Part shown: one piece after another, positions 49,403 through 59,948 of the stretch
How positions within the stretch are numbered: the first letter of the stretch is position 1
Layout: every line of letters starts with the position of its first letter
Assembly (NCBI RefSeq): GCF_002838065.1
Contig: NZ_PIZU01000012.1
Coordinates: 1-64,000, forward strand
Reading direction: 5' to 3'
Source: Mycobacterium hubeiense
GTDB lineage: Bacteria > Actinomycetota > Actinomycetes > Mycobacteriales > Mycobacteriaceae
Length of the DNA stretch: 64,000 bases
The notes under the pieces: model-generated
Told to the model about the DNA's origin: nothing
The model's input: only the letters and a program-made list of their open reading frames with translations
Database searches by the model: none
Made by a program: the position numbers and the translations under genes

Positions 49403-49419
49403 TACTATGCTGATACGTA
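49403..49419. promoter_or_regulatory. 17-bp island box upstream of the LpqS-like/cysK2/MFS operon
   Basis: TACTATGCTGATACGTA, consensus match. It precedes either the minus-strand operon (180 bases) or the unassigned region to its right. Confidence 0.52.
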
Positions 49420-49813
49420 GCCATCACCTGATCATTGCCGCGACGACGCCCGAACGCGGGTCTCGACTGCCACCGCGGTCTTGCGGGTCGTATCCCACGG
49501 TATCTCACTGGCACCAGCAATCTCATTATTAACACCAAAGTGGCCGTGGCGGTGCAGCGATCAAGGCGCATCGGCAAGCCGCTGGACAACCCTGCGGCAC
49601 CGCTCAACGGGCACAGAGATCACACGCATGGAAACCTACCCACGCGCAGAGGGGCGGTTGCGGGCCGCACCACGCAGAGACCCAGCTAACTTTCCGCACC
49701 GATGTGAGTGTTAACTGTGCGGCCGTGTCGGCGTCACCACCTCCGGCGCGACAATCACAGCCTGACTGGGCGGATGCGGTGAGCCGCTGGCAGGATCCGG
49801 GTGTTCTACTGCG
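49420..49813. other. Gap without recognisable gene
   Basis: 394 bases between the box at 49403 and the polysaccharide deacetylase. Short open frames exist on the plus strand (for example from 49435), but they have no signal, domain or ribosome-binding site and look fortuitous. No dyad or box seen. Confidence 0.5.
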
Positions 49814-50689
49814 CTACGCCGGTGGACCGCCCGGATTCTGGTTGGGAATGTCGGTGATCGGCAGGTTTGGCGCCGGTTTGGGTGAGGGGGTGTCAGACAG
49901 TGCCGGGATCCGGTCGGCGGGAATGTCGGCGATCGCGTTGGCCGGTGGGCCGTTTTCCCGGCCGCCGTAGCTGCTGCCGGGTGCGCGGTCGCCGAGCAGG
50001 TGGCTCACGGTCACCATGTGATAGCCGTTGGCGATCAGCACCGGAAGGAACTGATACACCAGGTCGACCGTGCTGGAGTAGGTGTCGTGCAGTAGCACCA
50101 CCGAGCCGGGTTTGATTTGGGTTTTGAGCATGTAGGTGGTGGCTGCCAGGTTGGCGTCGTTGATCCAATCGAAGGGAATGACGTCCCAAAGGATTTCAGC
50201 CAGCCCCTGTTTTCCTGCTTCGGCGCGTACGGCGTCGTTGGACAGTCCGCCGGCCGGGCGGTACAGGTTGGGGGCGTGACCCGTGGCGGCCGCAATAGCC
50301 TCGGTGGCTTTGCGTAATTGGCTGGGGATATCGGCGACCGGGATGGTGGTCATGTTGGGGTGCTCCCAGGTGTGGCTGCCAACCTCCATGCCGGCCTCGG
50401 CGATGCGCCGTGCCGCGTCGGGATCGGCGGCGACCTTGTTGCCGATGAGGAAGAAGGTCGCCTTGGCGCCTTGGTCGGCCAGGACTTGCAGCAGCCGGTC
50501 GGTGAAAGGTGTCGGTCCATCATCGAACGTCAGGGCCACGCACTTGTACTTGGCGCAATCCACCTCGTCGGCGCCCAGCCGCTGTCGGCCGCGCGCCCCC
50601 TCGACCATGAACGCGGCCACGATCACGATCACCGCGACCAGCACGCCCAGCTGCCACCACAGGCCCTCACTTAAACGCCGCAACCGCAT
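49814..50689 (-). CDS. Polysaccharide deacetylase (NodB family, Rv1096-like)
   Basis: Membrane-anchored deacetylase of 291 residues: N-terminal helix (about residues 11-28), then the NodB motifs LTFDDGPTPF (residues about 53-62, metal/catalytic Asp pair), SHTWEHPNM (His metal ligands), RPAGG and LLHDT. It probably removes acetyl groups from peptidoglycan GlcNAc or MurNAc, giving lysozyme resistance. Length equals that of M. tuberculosis Rv1096. A Pro-rich C-terminal tail follows the domain. No 17-bp box found within 250 bases, so its place in the regulon is unsupported, though it fits the envelope theme. Confidence 0.93.
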   Translation of the reverse strand: MRLRRLSEGLWWQLGVLVAVIVIVAAFMVEGARGRQRLGADEVDCAKYKCVALTFDDGPTPFTDRLLQVLADQGAKATFFLIGNKVAADPDAARRIAEAGMEVGSHTWEHPNMTTIPVADIPSQLRKATEAIAAATGHAPNLYRPAGGLSNDAVRAEAGKQGLAEILWDVIPFDWINDANLAATTYMLKTQIKPGSVVLLHDTYSSTVDLVYQFLPVLIANGYHMVTVSHLLGDRAPGSSYGGRENGPPANAIADIPADRIPALSDTPSPKPAPNLPITDIPNQNPGGPPA

Positions 50690-50953
50690 TCGGACACCTT
50701 CCCGCGCCCGCTTTTCGTGCCGGCGCGCTGCTACTGAGCGCGACCGTAAATGGTTGCAGGGCGCCCTGTCCAGCCAGCGCTGGCCGTCAATTCACATGCT
50801 GGCGCGCCATCCTCCGGAGGCAGGTTCCGGAACCCGTTGTCGTAGCGCGCTATAGGCCGGTGGTCAGTCTGCGTCTGTGCCGAGCCGAGGACCCCGCCCT
50901 GTGTCGATGTGGCCCACAGCGCCACTGGTGCGGTAGCTCGGCGGGCTCGTACC

Positions 50954-51448
50954 ATGGCGGAAGTCCAGCCAATCGCGGGAGACCACATGGGCTTCATCAC
51001 TTCGTCGGCCGCTCGTCCGAGCCGGTGGGTGACCGTGTCGCTGACGGCGCGGCGACCGGAATCGCCGGTGTGGACATGGTTGGCCCTGGCCGGGTTGCTG
51101 GGCGCGCTGGTGCTGGCCGTGCTGGGGGTTCCGCCGGTCGATATCCATGGGCCGCTGCATTACGCCGGCATCATGGATCCGTTCTGCGGCGCGACACGAT
51201 CGGTGTATCTGACAATGCACGGTCAATGGGAGGCCGCGCTGCGCTACAACCCCGCGGCTCCCCTCATGCTCGTTGTGGCGGCCGGCGTGGTTCTGCGCGG
51301 CGCCGCCGGGTGGTGGACCGGACGCTGGATGCAGGTGCGGATGCCGCGTCGCGCCGTGATCGCGCTCGCTGTGGTGGCGTTGATCGCGCTCGAAGTCCGT
51401 CAGCAGTCCAACGTGGCGCTACTGACCGCGCCGTGGACGGGCGGCTAG
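50954..51448 (+). CDS. DUF2752 membrane protein
   Basis: Protein of about 164 residues with three to four helices. The DUF2752 signature is seen as MDPFCGATRSVYLTMHGQWEAALRYNPAAP (residues about 72-100). Starts at ATG 50954 or 50987 are possible. DUF2752 proteins are widespread small membrane proteins without known function. It stands between the deacetylase (divergent) and the cupin gene (convergent, 95 bases apart). No box upstream. Confidence 0.85.
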   Translation: MAEVQPIAGDHMGFITSSAARPSRWVTVSLTARRPESPVWTWLALAGLLGALVLAVLGVPPVDIHGPLHYAGIMDPFCGATRSVYLTMHGQWEAALRYNPAAPLMLVVAAGVVLRGAAGWWTGRWMQVRMPRRAVIALAVVALIALEVRQQSNVALLTAPWTGG

Positions 51449-51543
51449 CCCTGGTCAAACCGGGGTATGGCGCCGGTGGCGGTGAGCCCGCCGCCGACGC
51501 ACACGCCCACAGCTGGTCGTTAGCATCAGCTCGCCGACACGAT

Positions 51544-51981
51544 TCAGGATCCGGTTGGCGCCGTTGCTCCCGCTGGTACGCGACGGCCCTGGCGCGCAAC
51601 GAGTTCGTCCTCGTCGACGAGGACAAGCATCGGCTGACCCGGTGCGCACACCATCGTCACGAGGAATCGCACCGGGATGTCCGAGCGGTTGTTGGCGTCC
51701 TGGTAATGGATCACGTCACCGCCGGGTTCCCAGAACGCTTCGCCGGCTTTGAGCACGCGCGGCGGCTCACCTTCCAGCTCGAACAGGATCTCGCCTTCGA
51801 GCACATAGCCAAACGCTGGTCCGCCGGGGTGGCGATGTGGCGGGGCGCCCGGGTCGCCCGGCGGGTACTCGATCACCACGGTCATCACCTCCGCGCCTTC
51901 CGGAAGTGCCGGCGGTGTCGCGGTCTGTATCACGGTCAGTGCCGTCTGCCACGCGGTGCTGCGCTCGGGGTTGCTCGACAT
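51544..51981 (-). CDS. Cupin-domain protein
   Basis: Single cupin_2 domain of 145 residues: conserved motif 1 PPHRHPGGPAFGYVLEGEI with two His and a Glu as metal ligands, and motif 2 EAFWEPGGDVIHYQDAN with the third His. It is small, cytoplasmic and of unspecified substrate. RBS AAAGGAGGAAAACG precedes ATG 51981. A cluster of AGTCCGT heptamers lies immediately upstream (51998-52122), probably its control region. A fragment of an unrelated cupin-type protein occurs at 24102. Confidence 0.9.
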   Translation of the reverse strand: MSSNPERSTAWQTALTVIQTATPPALPEGAEVMTVVIEYPPGDPGAPPHRHPGGPAFGYVLEGEILFELEGEPPRVLKAGEAFWEPGGDVIHYQDANNRSDIPVRFLVTMVCAPGQPMLVLVDEDELVARQGRRVPAGATAPTGS

Positions 51982-51997
51982 CGTTTTCCTCCTTTAC

Positions 51998-52122
51998 CCG
52001 ATGAGAGTCCATATTGCTCTCCGCTACTTGGTGAGAGTCCGTAACGGACTGTCGAACTCAGATTGGCGGTCATCGGCGGCAATTGAACCCTTGGAAGTCC
52101 GTAGTCCGTCCGTAGTCCGTAG
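51998..52122. promoter_or_regulatory. Cluster of AGTCCGT heptamers
   Basis: TGAGAGTCC occurs at 52002 and 52032, exactly 30 bases apart. AGTCCGT-A-ACGGACT is a perfect 15-bp palindrome at 52036-52050. AGTCCGT recurs at 52096, 52103 and 52114. The array sits upstream of the cupin gene (minus) and 220 bases before rpf (plus). It is unrelated to both the 17-bp and the copper boxes, so a third regulator is implied. The rest of 52123-52347 shows nothing clear. Confidence 0.5.
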
Positions 52123-52317
52123 GTAGTTCTGTTTGTGCTAGCCAACGTCGGCGCTGGCATGCCCCGGGAGCGCTGCGCGGTTTATTCATGCATGCCGGCG
52201 TCGGACCGTAAGACACTTGCCACACTTTTCTCACTGTGGCACCACTAGTCGCGCCTGTATCGGGAGTGCAATATAGCCACAGTGTTGACCTAGAGCACCA
52301 CCTCACAGCGGGCATGA

Positions 52318-52809
<492 letters not shown>

Positions 52810-52887
52810 ACGTCGGGTGGTTCGCGCCCACCGCGGGCGTCCGGATTGCACAGCGGCGCAGATCACCATCGCCCGTGCGCGTCGCAG

Positions 52888-53619
52888 CTAGACGGCTAGC
52901 CGGTAACCGATTCCGCGTACGTTCAACACCAGCAGCGGTTTGGCGGGATTGTCTCCCAATTTCTTGCGCAGCTGACTGATGTGCACGTGGATGTTTGCGA
53001 TGCTGCCCGGCCAGCGCGGTCCCCACACCGCGTGCAGCATCTCTTGACGAGTCGTCACGGCGCCCGGCCGTTGAGCCAGCGTCGCCAGAATCTCGAACTC
53101 CGTTCGGGTCAAGCTGATCTGCTCGTCGGCAACGAAGACCTCGCGCCGCGCAATATCGACGCAAAGCCACCCGAATACCTGCCTTCCTGGCGCATTCTCG
53201 GAATGCGGCCGCACAGTGTGGGCCGCCGGCGACGGATGGAAGCGGCGCTGGATTGCGCGTATGCGGGCGGCAATCTCACGGCTGGTGAATGGCTTGACGA
53301 GCACGTCGTCGGCTCCGGCGGCCAGGCCGGCGATCGTAGTGGCTTCATCACGTCGTGTCGTCAACATGGTGATATGACCAGCAGATATTGTGCGCATCCA
53401 ACGGCAGAGCTGCACGCCGTTGCCGCCGCGCACATCGGCAGCGAGAAGGATTATCGAGGGCTGCAAATTCTTGGCCGCGAGCAGCGCTTCATCGCAGTTG
53501 TCGGTGACCATAACCGAGACCTTCTCAGTGCGAAGGTATTCGGCTAGAAGCTCGGTCCAGCTGGCGTCGTCATCGACGACGAGTACTCGAGAAGGTGCGA
53601 TGGGTGCGCTGTTATGCAC
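52888..53619 (-). CDS. OmpR-family response regulator with atypical receiver
   Basis: Protein of 243 residues: receiver domain (VLVVDDDASW, residues 12-125) and C-terminal winged helix (ISLTRTEFEILATLAQRPG, HVHISQLRKKLG, RGIGYRL). The acidic pair and the Lys (VLVKPF) are present. The phosphoacceptor segment reads IILLAADVRGGNG where LLD.(.)LP..NG is usual, so the Asp is replaced by Ala or displaced by two positions and the Pro is missing. It may act without phosphorylation. No intact histidine kinase is in the window; only a kinase fragment at 24411 exists. A box variant lies 17 bases upstream. Confidence 0.88.
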   Translation of the reverse strand: MHNSAPIAPSRVLVVDDDASWTELLAEYLRTEKVSVMVTDNCDEALLAAKNLQPSIILLAADVRGGNGVQLCRWMRTISAGHITMLTTRRDEATTIAGLAAGADDVLVKPFTSREIAARIRAIQRRFHPSPAAHTVRPHSENAPGRQVFGWLCVDIARREVFVADEQISLTRTEFEILATLAQRPGAVTTRQEMLHAVWGPRWPGSIANIHVHISQLRKKLGDNPAKPLLVLNVRGIGYRLAV

Positions 53620-53635
53620 CCACCCAATACTGCCC

Positions 53636-53651
53636 TACTACGTAAGTCGTA
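53636..53651. promoter_or_regulatory. Variant island box (16-bp spacing) upstream of the response regulator
   Basis: TACTACGTAAGTCGTA carries both half-sites but one base less between them. It is 17 bases upstream of the start at 53619. Confidence 0.42.
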
Positions 53652-53886
53652 GTTCGGGGGGCGCGCCCGGCGTCCGCGCATCTTCAACAAATCTTTATAG
53701 AACAACGATTGATTCGCGACGACGTTGGATCGGTCGCGCGATCACTCTCGCTGGCGGCGATGAGGGTTGAGACCCCGGCCGCGGTCAGCGCCGACAGCAG
53801 CACCGCGCCCCGCGACGACCTCGGCTGACCGGCGCACCGCGCCGCCGTCATGACGCTCACCGTTGTGCGGGCGGGATACGCCGACA

Positions 53887-53902
53887 TACCCCCCATCGGG
53901 TA
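53887..53902. promoter_or_regulatory. Near-match copper box
   Basis: TACCCCCCATCGGGTA has TACCC and GGGTA arms but a 6-base rather than 5-base spacer. It lies in the gap 53653-54015 upstream of lnt, in which no gene is evident. May be a decayed or weak site. Confidence 0.35.
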
Positions 53903-54015
53903 TGTGGGAGGAGATGACGCGGACATCTCCCGGCTCCATGGTCACCACGTCGGCAATCTGAAGATATGTGTGTGCGCGGCAGGCCTACTCGCGAGGATCA
54001 CCCGCCGCCAAGCCC

Positions 54016-54047
54016 TACTGTCCAGAGCCGTACTAGCCGACGTCGTA
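54016..54047. promoter_or_regulatory. Two overlapping 17-bp island boxes upstream of lnt
   Basis: TACTGTCCAGAGCCGTA (54016-54032) and TACTAGCCGACGTCGTA (54031-54047) share two bases. The second is the better match. They end 128 bases before the lnt start proposed at 54175, or 26 bases before ATG 54073 in the same frame. Confidence 0.55.
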
Positions 54048-54174
54048 GATTGTTGAGTGACGCGACCATCTGATGACGAATCCGATGAGGACGGTGGCAA
54101 ATGGTGCACAGACTGCAGATCGCGCGTGGCCGTGTCCGTCATCGTCTGCGCAGTGGTTCTGCTGGGTTTGGGCC

Positions 54175-55815
54175 GTGCGGGAAGTGAGCGCCGACGGTGG
54201 TCATGCGCTGCATCGCCGGCTGGCCAAAGCAGCCGGCGCGGCGGGCGGAGGGCTGCTGCTGGCGGCGAGTTTTCCACCGCTGGGCTGGTGGGTCAGCGCG
54301 ATCGCGGGCCTGGCGCTGTTGGCGTGGGTGCTGGCCGACCCGTTGACCGGCGCAGCCGGTGGCTTCGGGTACGGCGTGCTGTTCGGGTTGGCGTTCTATC
54401 TGCCGTTGTTGCCGTGGGTCGGCGCCCTGGTGGGCCCGCTTCCCTGGGTGGCGCTGGCCGTCGTGTGTGCGCTTTTTCCCGCCATATTCGCCGTCCCGGC
54501 CGTGCTGCTGCGCGCACTGACCGGGTGGCCGCTGTGGTGGGCAACCTGGTGGGCGGCCATCGAATGGCTCAAAAGTGTGTTTCCGTTCGGCGGTTTTCCC
54601 TGGGGCGTGGTCGGATTCAGCCAGGCCGACGGCCCGCTGGCCGTGTTCGCGCGCCTGGGTGGGGTGGCGCTGGTGTCGTTCACGACGGCGTTGGTGGGCT
54701 TCTGTGTGGCCGCGCTTGCGCTGCTGGTTCGCCGCTCGGCGCGAACCGATCTCAAGGGCGTTGCGGTGTGCGTTGTGTGCCTGGCGCTGGTCGCCATCGG
54801 CGCCGCGGCGATGGCGCCCATGGTGTGGGCCTCAACCGGGCACGCCGGGCCGTCGGTGACGGTGGCGGTGGTGCAGGGCAACGTCCCCCGGCTCGGTTTG
54901 GACTTCAACGCCCAGCGGCGCGCCGTGTTGGACAACCATGTCCGCCAGACGCTGCGACTGGCCGACGATATCCGCTCCGGACGCGCCGCCCAACCGCAAT
55001 TCGTGATCTGGCCGGAGAATTCCTCGGACATCGATCCGCTGCTCAACGAGGATGCGGGGCGGCAGATCACGCGGGCCGCCAGGGCGGTTGGCGCGCCCAT
55101 TCTGGTTGGCGCCGTCCTGGCTCGGCCAGAGTGGAGTCCATCGACGCCGGTCAGTTCCAACTCGGTGATCGCGTGGGATCCGGTCAGCGGGCCGGGACAA
55201 CGCCATGACAAGAAGATCGTTCAGCCGTTCGGTGAATACCTGCCCTGGCGTGGCTTCTTTCGCCACCTTTCCGATTACGCCGAGCGGGCCGGATACTTCA
55301 CGGCAGGTACCGGCAGCGGCGTCGTGCAGGCGGACGGTGTGCCGGTCGGTGTCACCACCTGCTGGGAGGTCATCTTCGATCGGGCCGCGCGCGAGGCCGT
55401 GCTCAACGGCGCGCAGATGCTGGCGGTTCCGAGCAACAACGCGACGTTCAACGAGCAGATGAGCCGCCAGCAGTTGGCATTCGCCAAGATCCGGGCCATC
55501 GAGCATGGTCGCAGCGTCGTCGTGGCGGGCACGACCGGTATCAGCGCGGTGATTACCCCGCAGGGCAAGGTGGTGGCCGACACCGACTTTTTCGAGCCTG
55601 CCCACCTGGTCTATCGAATCCCGTTACAGGCCGACGTCACTGCGGCGACGCGGTGGGCTGCGCAGCTGCAGTGGGCGCTCATCGCGATCGCCGCCGCTAC
55701 CCTAACCGTGACGCTGATCGGCCGGATCCTCACTCCCCCAGGCCCCGCCGGTGACATTGCCGGTCCGGCGCGCCGCGTCAACGGCTGGGCTTGGCCGCCC
55801 ACCCGACAAGCATGA
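54175..55815 (+). CDS. lnt: Apolipoprotein N-acyltransferase (Lnt)
   Basis: Adds the third acyl chain to the lipoprotein N-terminal Cys. N-terminal membrane region of six helices (about residues 15-215), then a nitrilase-fold domain with the triad Glu ([10 protein letters not shown]), Lys ([15 protein letters not shown]) and Cys (TTCWEVIFD), and a last helix. Mycobacterial Ppm1 has an Lnt domain, but this is a stand-alone enzyme. Together with the accessory lgt at 5245 it makes a second lipoprotein-maturation set. Start is uncertain: ATG 54073, GTG 54175 and GTG 54184 share the frame; the first adds an unlikely 34 residues. Another frame from 54057 reads like a separate membrane peptide (KWCTDCRSR). 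Confidence 0.92.
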   Translation: MREVSADGGHALHRRLAKAAGAAGGGLLLAASFPPLGWWVSAIAGLALLAWVLADPLTGAAGGFGYGVLFGLAFYLPLLPWVGALVGPLPWVALAVVCALFPAIFAVPAVLLRALTGWPLWWATWWAAIEWLKSVFPFGGFPWGVVGFSQADGPLAVFARLGGVALVSFTTALVGFCVAALALLVRRSARTDLKGVAVCVVCLALVAIGAAAMAPMVWASTGHAGPSVTVAVVQGNVPRLGLDFNAQRRAVLDNHVRQTLRLADDIRSGRAAQPQFVIWPENSSDIDPLLNEDAGRQITRAARAVGAPILVGAVLARPEWSPSTPVSSNSVIAWDPVSGPGQRHDKKIVQPFGEYLPWRGFFRHLSDYAERAGYFTAGTGSGVVQADGVPVGVTTCWEVIFDRAAREAVLNGAQMLAVPSNNATFNEQMSRQQLAFAKIRAIEHGRSVVVAGTTGISAVITPQGKVVADTDFFEPAHLVYRIPLQADVTAATRWAAQLQWALIAIAAATLTVTLIGRILTPPGPAGDIAGPARRVNGWAWPPTRQA

Positions 55816-56038
55816 AGCCAGCGAGCACCAGCACCCCCGCCATGGGATAGCCCAGCAGCAGATCCTGATAGCCCACGATGCGCAACCGTGCAAGGTGCGT
55901 GTAGACGTGCACGAGCGCCATCACCGAGCCGACCCCGACGAGCAGCCAGCCCAGCAGCCGGCGCAACCGTTCACGCCGGTATTCCGGCGTGTAGATCGAC
56001 GGTTTCCGGCTGCGCGGCAGACGCCGCTTGGGGCTCAT
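55778..56038 (-). CDS. Small two-helix membrane protein (copy 1)
   Basis: Protein of 86 residues: basic N-terminus, helix 1 ([21 protein letters not shown]) and helix 2 ([17 protein letters not shown]) joined by [16 protein letters not shown] paralogue lies at 61171-61452 with the shared pattern VGS.MA..H...HLA..R.VG..D.L.G.PMA..LVL.G. Two His near the end of helix 1 are conserved. Function unknown. Its stop region overlaps the end of lnt. A 17-bp box lies 42 bases upstream. Confidence 0.82.
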   Translation of the reverse strand: MSPKRRLPRSRKPSIYTPEYRRERLRRLLGWLLVGVGSVMALVHVYTHLARLRIVGYQDLLLGYPMAGVLVLAGFMLVGWAAKPSR

Positions 56039-56079
56039 GACAAGTCACCGGCCTTCCCACCGCGTACGAAGCATCATAG

Positions 56080-56096
56080 TACTACTCGTCTTAGTA
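56080..56096. promoter_or_regulatory. 17-bp island box upstream of the two-helix protein gene (copy 1)
   Basis: TACTACTCGTCTTAGTA with intact TACTA and TAGTA arms. Confidence 0.63.
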
Positions 56097-56236
56097 CCTC
56101 GGTGCGGATAGGTGCGTGGCCGTCAACGATTCGCTCAAGTAACGTCCGTCGCGTTATCGATTGTTGCCCGAGAGGATGGGTAGCCAACGGCTTCGACAGT
56201 GGCCGATCGCGCTGGCCGCGGCCCGAGGAGCAGCGC

Positions 56237-57240
56237 CTAACCGACGAGATCTCCAAGGGTGAGGCCCCGCGCGGCCAACCACGGGGCGGGATCGACACGG
56301 TCGGTGCCGTTGGCGTGCACTTCCAGGTGCAGGTGGGGTCCGGTGGAGTTTCCTGTGCTTCCCATCGTGGCGACCTGATCGCCGGCCATCACGCGCTCAC
56401 CCACGTTGACGGTGGTGCTGTTGAGGTGAGCGTACAAAGTGACCGTCCCATCGGCGTGGCGCAGCTTGACCCAGATGCCGAAGCCCGACACAGGTCCGGC
56501 GGCGATGACCACGCCGTCGGCGACGGCGTAGACCGGTGTGCCGATGGCGTTGGCGATGTCGATCCCGCTGTGCAGCGTCCCCCAGCGGTAGCCGAAACCG
56601 GATGTCAGCATGCCCCGGGTCGGCACGACGAACAACGGCGCTGCAGCCGTGCCTCCCGTTCGGCGCGCTGCTGGGCGAAAGCCACACCCCGGGCGAATTC
56701 CTCGGCCACCACTACTGGATTGACCAACGGAGCCGCCGCGATCACCTGCATCCCGCCGCTGCTGGCACCCGTAGCGGTGTCTAGAGAAGTTGCTTCGGCC
56801 GTCATTACCGCCGGCCCGGAATCCATTTCTGCAGCGCCCCGCACGGATTGCGCGGCCGCGCCCACCGCGCCGAGGGCCATCGCTGCGATCAGAACGCGGC
56901 TGCGTTCAGCGCCTGCGACAGCGTTGCGGTCGCGCCCTCGCCGCGGTGGTCGGATCGGACCGCCGGGGTGCCCCGCAGGCGGCGGCGGTCGGTGGCGCAC
57001 TCCGGCGGGGCGCTGCGGGGCGGGGCCGAGCAGCCGCAGCGGTGCCTGATCAGCGTCCCCTTCGCAATCGTCGCCCAGCTCGCGGGCGTGGATCACCTGG
57101 AAATCTTTGTCGAACGCGCAGTGCTCCCGAAACACGAGCTCGGCGAGAGTGCCGAACTCGTTGAACGGAATGATCTCGGTGATCTCAGCGTCACAGTCGG
57201 CCATGTGGCGCGGCGGCGCGGGCCAACGCTGCTCAGCCAA
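56237..57240 (-). pseudogene. M23 (LytM-type) peptidase gene split by a frameshift
   Basis: The N-terminal half is read from TTG 57240: ITEIIPFNEFGTLAEL, a membrane helix RSRVLIAAMALGAVGAA, and the linker AQQRAEREARLQR. It then loses frame and stops at 56605. The M23 domain continues one frame away from about 56636 (FVVPTRGMLTSGFGYRWG, HSGIDIA, AHLNSTT, HLHLEVHANG). One extra C in the run at about 56638-56641 would restore reading (LQRPLFVVPTRG). The zinc ligands in GFGYRWG..HSGID and HLHLE are intact, so the lesion is recent, or a sequence error. An intact product would be a membrane-anchored peptidoglycan endopeptidase resembling Rv0950c-type proteins. Confidence 0.75.
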
Positions 57241-57440
57241 TCCGACGACCTCCGCGCCGTGACCAAATCGCTATCTGGATCAGGTGACCTAACCAAACTC
57301 ACCGGCCGGTGACAACCGATGCGACGAAACTCCTTGCCCGAGCGCGCTTTAGGTCGAGTTGTCGTCGCAGCTCAACCCACCCCGCAGGGCTAGCCGCCGC
57401 GTCATCGGTGCCCGCGCGCCCTCGATCCGGACCAGTTTAG

Positions 57441-57457
57441 TACTATGCACCATAGTA
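57441..57457. promoter_or_regulatory. 17-bp island box upstream of the antigen 85 gene
   Basis: TACTATGCACCATAGTA is a perfect inverted repeat, TACTATG-CAC-CATAGTA, the most symmetrical site in the window. It is 43 bases before GTG 57501 and about 200 bases from the divergent M23 gene. Confidence 0.75.
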
Positions 57458-57458
57458 G

Positions 57459-58490
<1,032 letters not shown>

Positions 58491-58617
58491 AGAGGGTTCT
58501 GGGGCTGCGCTGGATGCGGGGGCAGAACCTCGCCGGAAAACGGTGCCATCCCCCGGGCTCGGGACCACCCGCGCCCAAGAAACGACGCATGTCTTTCCAC
58601 GGAGCGCTAACAACCAG

Positions 58618-59562
58618 CTAGACGCCGCACATAAAGACCCCAGATACGCCGAGCACGAGTGTGCCCAGCGGCGCGATGGCCATCATCGCTGTCGCGCTGG
58701 TAAGAGCGGCCTGCGCACGTACACGGACATGATTCGCTGGCGGAAGGGCCAGGCGCTCAGCGCGATTCAGTACCGCGACATCGGCGGCGCCCAGCGCGGC
58801 AGCCGGCGCGCCTGCGGCCAGAGCCATCAACCCGGTGAGCAGTGCACGCTTGCCATGCCGACGCGCGGCAGCATCGTCGGCACACATTTCCAACAACCGT
58901 GATACCTCGGCGGCACCGCGCGTCATCAGCGCAAGGCGGGGAAAGACCAGCGCCAAGCCACGCAACGCCGTGACGATTCTGGGGTGGTGCCCGTCAAGAT
59001 GGGCGCGTTCATGTGCGAGCACCGCTGCGAGCTCGCGCTTATCGAGAGCCGCTACTGCTGCGGTTGTCACCACGATCGCAGGTGGCTTTCCTGCCACGCA
59101 ATACGCGGTGCGCTCGGCGGCGTCGATAACATACACGTCGCGTTCGCCCGTGGGGCGGCCCACCAGTCGAACAGCTTCTGCATGCCCGTAAGCGTGCGCA
59201 CGCAGCCGCCCAACGATGCGCACGAGCCGGACGCCGATGACGGCGACGACGCCCACCACGGCAACCCCCGAAGCCAGCAGCATCACCTGGGGTGCGCTAC
59301 CCGCCTTACCCGCAGCCAGATCACACAGCAACCGGACGCAGGACACGACGAATGAGTCACCGTCGTGCCAGTGCGCAACCACGTCGACGATCACGAGCAC
59401 AACAACGGTCAGCCAGGTGAGCAGGACGCTGCCGATCGCGATCAACCAGGCGGCCACTCCAGATCTGGGAGCATGCCCGGCACGGGTGAGAAAGCCCAAC
59501 ACCGGTGGGCCGAACACGATCACCGCGACGCTGTAGAGCAGCAGGCACGCGGCGACGTTCAC
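58618..59562 (-). CDS. M56-family membrane metalloprotease (partner of blaI copy 4)
   Basis: Protein of 314 residues with helices at about 5-25, 36-63, 96-118 and 285-308, and the zinc motif HERAH at residues 184-188 followed by LDGHH. It is the closest relative of the copy at 24980 (shared opening VAACLLLYSVAVIVFGP and RTAYCVAGKPPAIVVTTAAVAALD). There is no penicillin-binding sensor domain. The start overlaps the blaI stop (ATGA). It converges with the antigen 85 gene, 128 bases from its stop. Confidence 0.93.
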   Translation of the reverse strand: MNVAACLLLYSVAVIVFGPPVLGFLTRAGHAPRSGVAAWLIAIGSVLLTWLTVVVLVIVDVVAHWHDGDSFVVSCVRLLCDLAAGKAGSAPQVMLLASGVAVVGVVAVIGVRLVRIVGRLRAHAYGHAEAVRLVGRPTGERDVYVIDAAERTAYCVAGKPPAIVVTTAAVAALDKRELAAVLAHERAHLDGHHPRIVTALRGLALVFPRLALMTRGAAEVSRLLEMCADDAAARRHGKRALLTGLMALAAGAPAAALGAADVAVLNRAERLALPPANHVRVRAQAALTSATAMMAIAPLGTLVLGVSGVFMCGV

Positions 59563-59948
59563 CGCTTCTTGGCCCTGCTCGACCGCCTCGCCAGCCGCCG
59601 CATCGCTTCCCTGAGTCGCTCGGATTCCTTGGGTCCGATCTGCTCGATAAAGTAGCTGAGCACCAGTTCTGAGCGGCCTCCCCCGTCGAGCGCGTCACGC
59701 ATCAGCCGGGCGGTGTGTTCCTCGCGGGTCAGCGTGGCCCAATATCGGTAGGCCCGGCCATCGCGTTCCCGCTCGAGCCACCCTTTGTTGTGCAGGTTAT
59801 CCATGGTCGACATCACGGTGGTGTAGGCAATACGACGCTCGGCCGAGAGCTCTTCGAAAATGTCGCGCACCGTTACCATCTCGGGATCGTGATTCCACAC
59901 GCGATCCATCACCACGGCTTCCAGCTCGCCGAATCCTCGTACACGCAC
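59559..59948 (-). CDS. BlaI/MecI/CopY-family repressor (copy 4)
   Basis: Winged-helix repressor of 129 residues: [38 protein letters not shown], ending SSRAKKR. Very close to copies 1 and 3. Unlike them I find no 17-bp box within the 158 bases upstream (59949-60106), so it may be constitutive, which would suit a regulator acting at distant operators. It is coupled to its M56 gene. Confidence 0.94.
   Translation of the reverse strand: MRVRGFGELEAVVMDRVWNHDPEMVTVRDIFEELSAERRIAYTTVMSTMDNLHNKGWLERERDGRAYRYWATLTREEHTARLMRDALDGGGRSELVLSYFIEQIGPKESERLREAMRRLARRSSRAKKR

Noticed and set aside
52097..52121. GTCCGTA tandem array as the start of a CRISPR
   Set aside because: Units are 7 bases with no spacers of uniform length and no cas genes.
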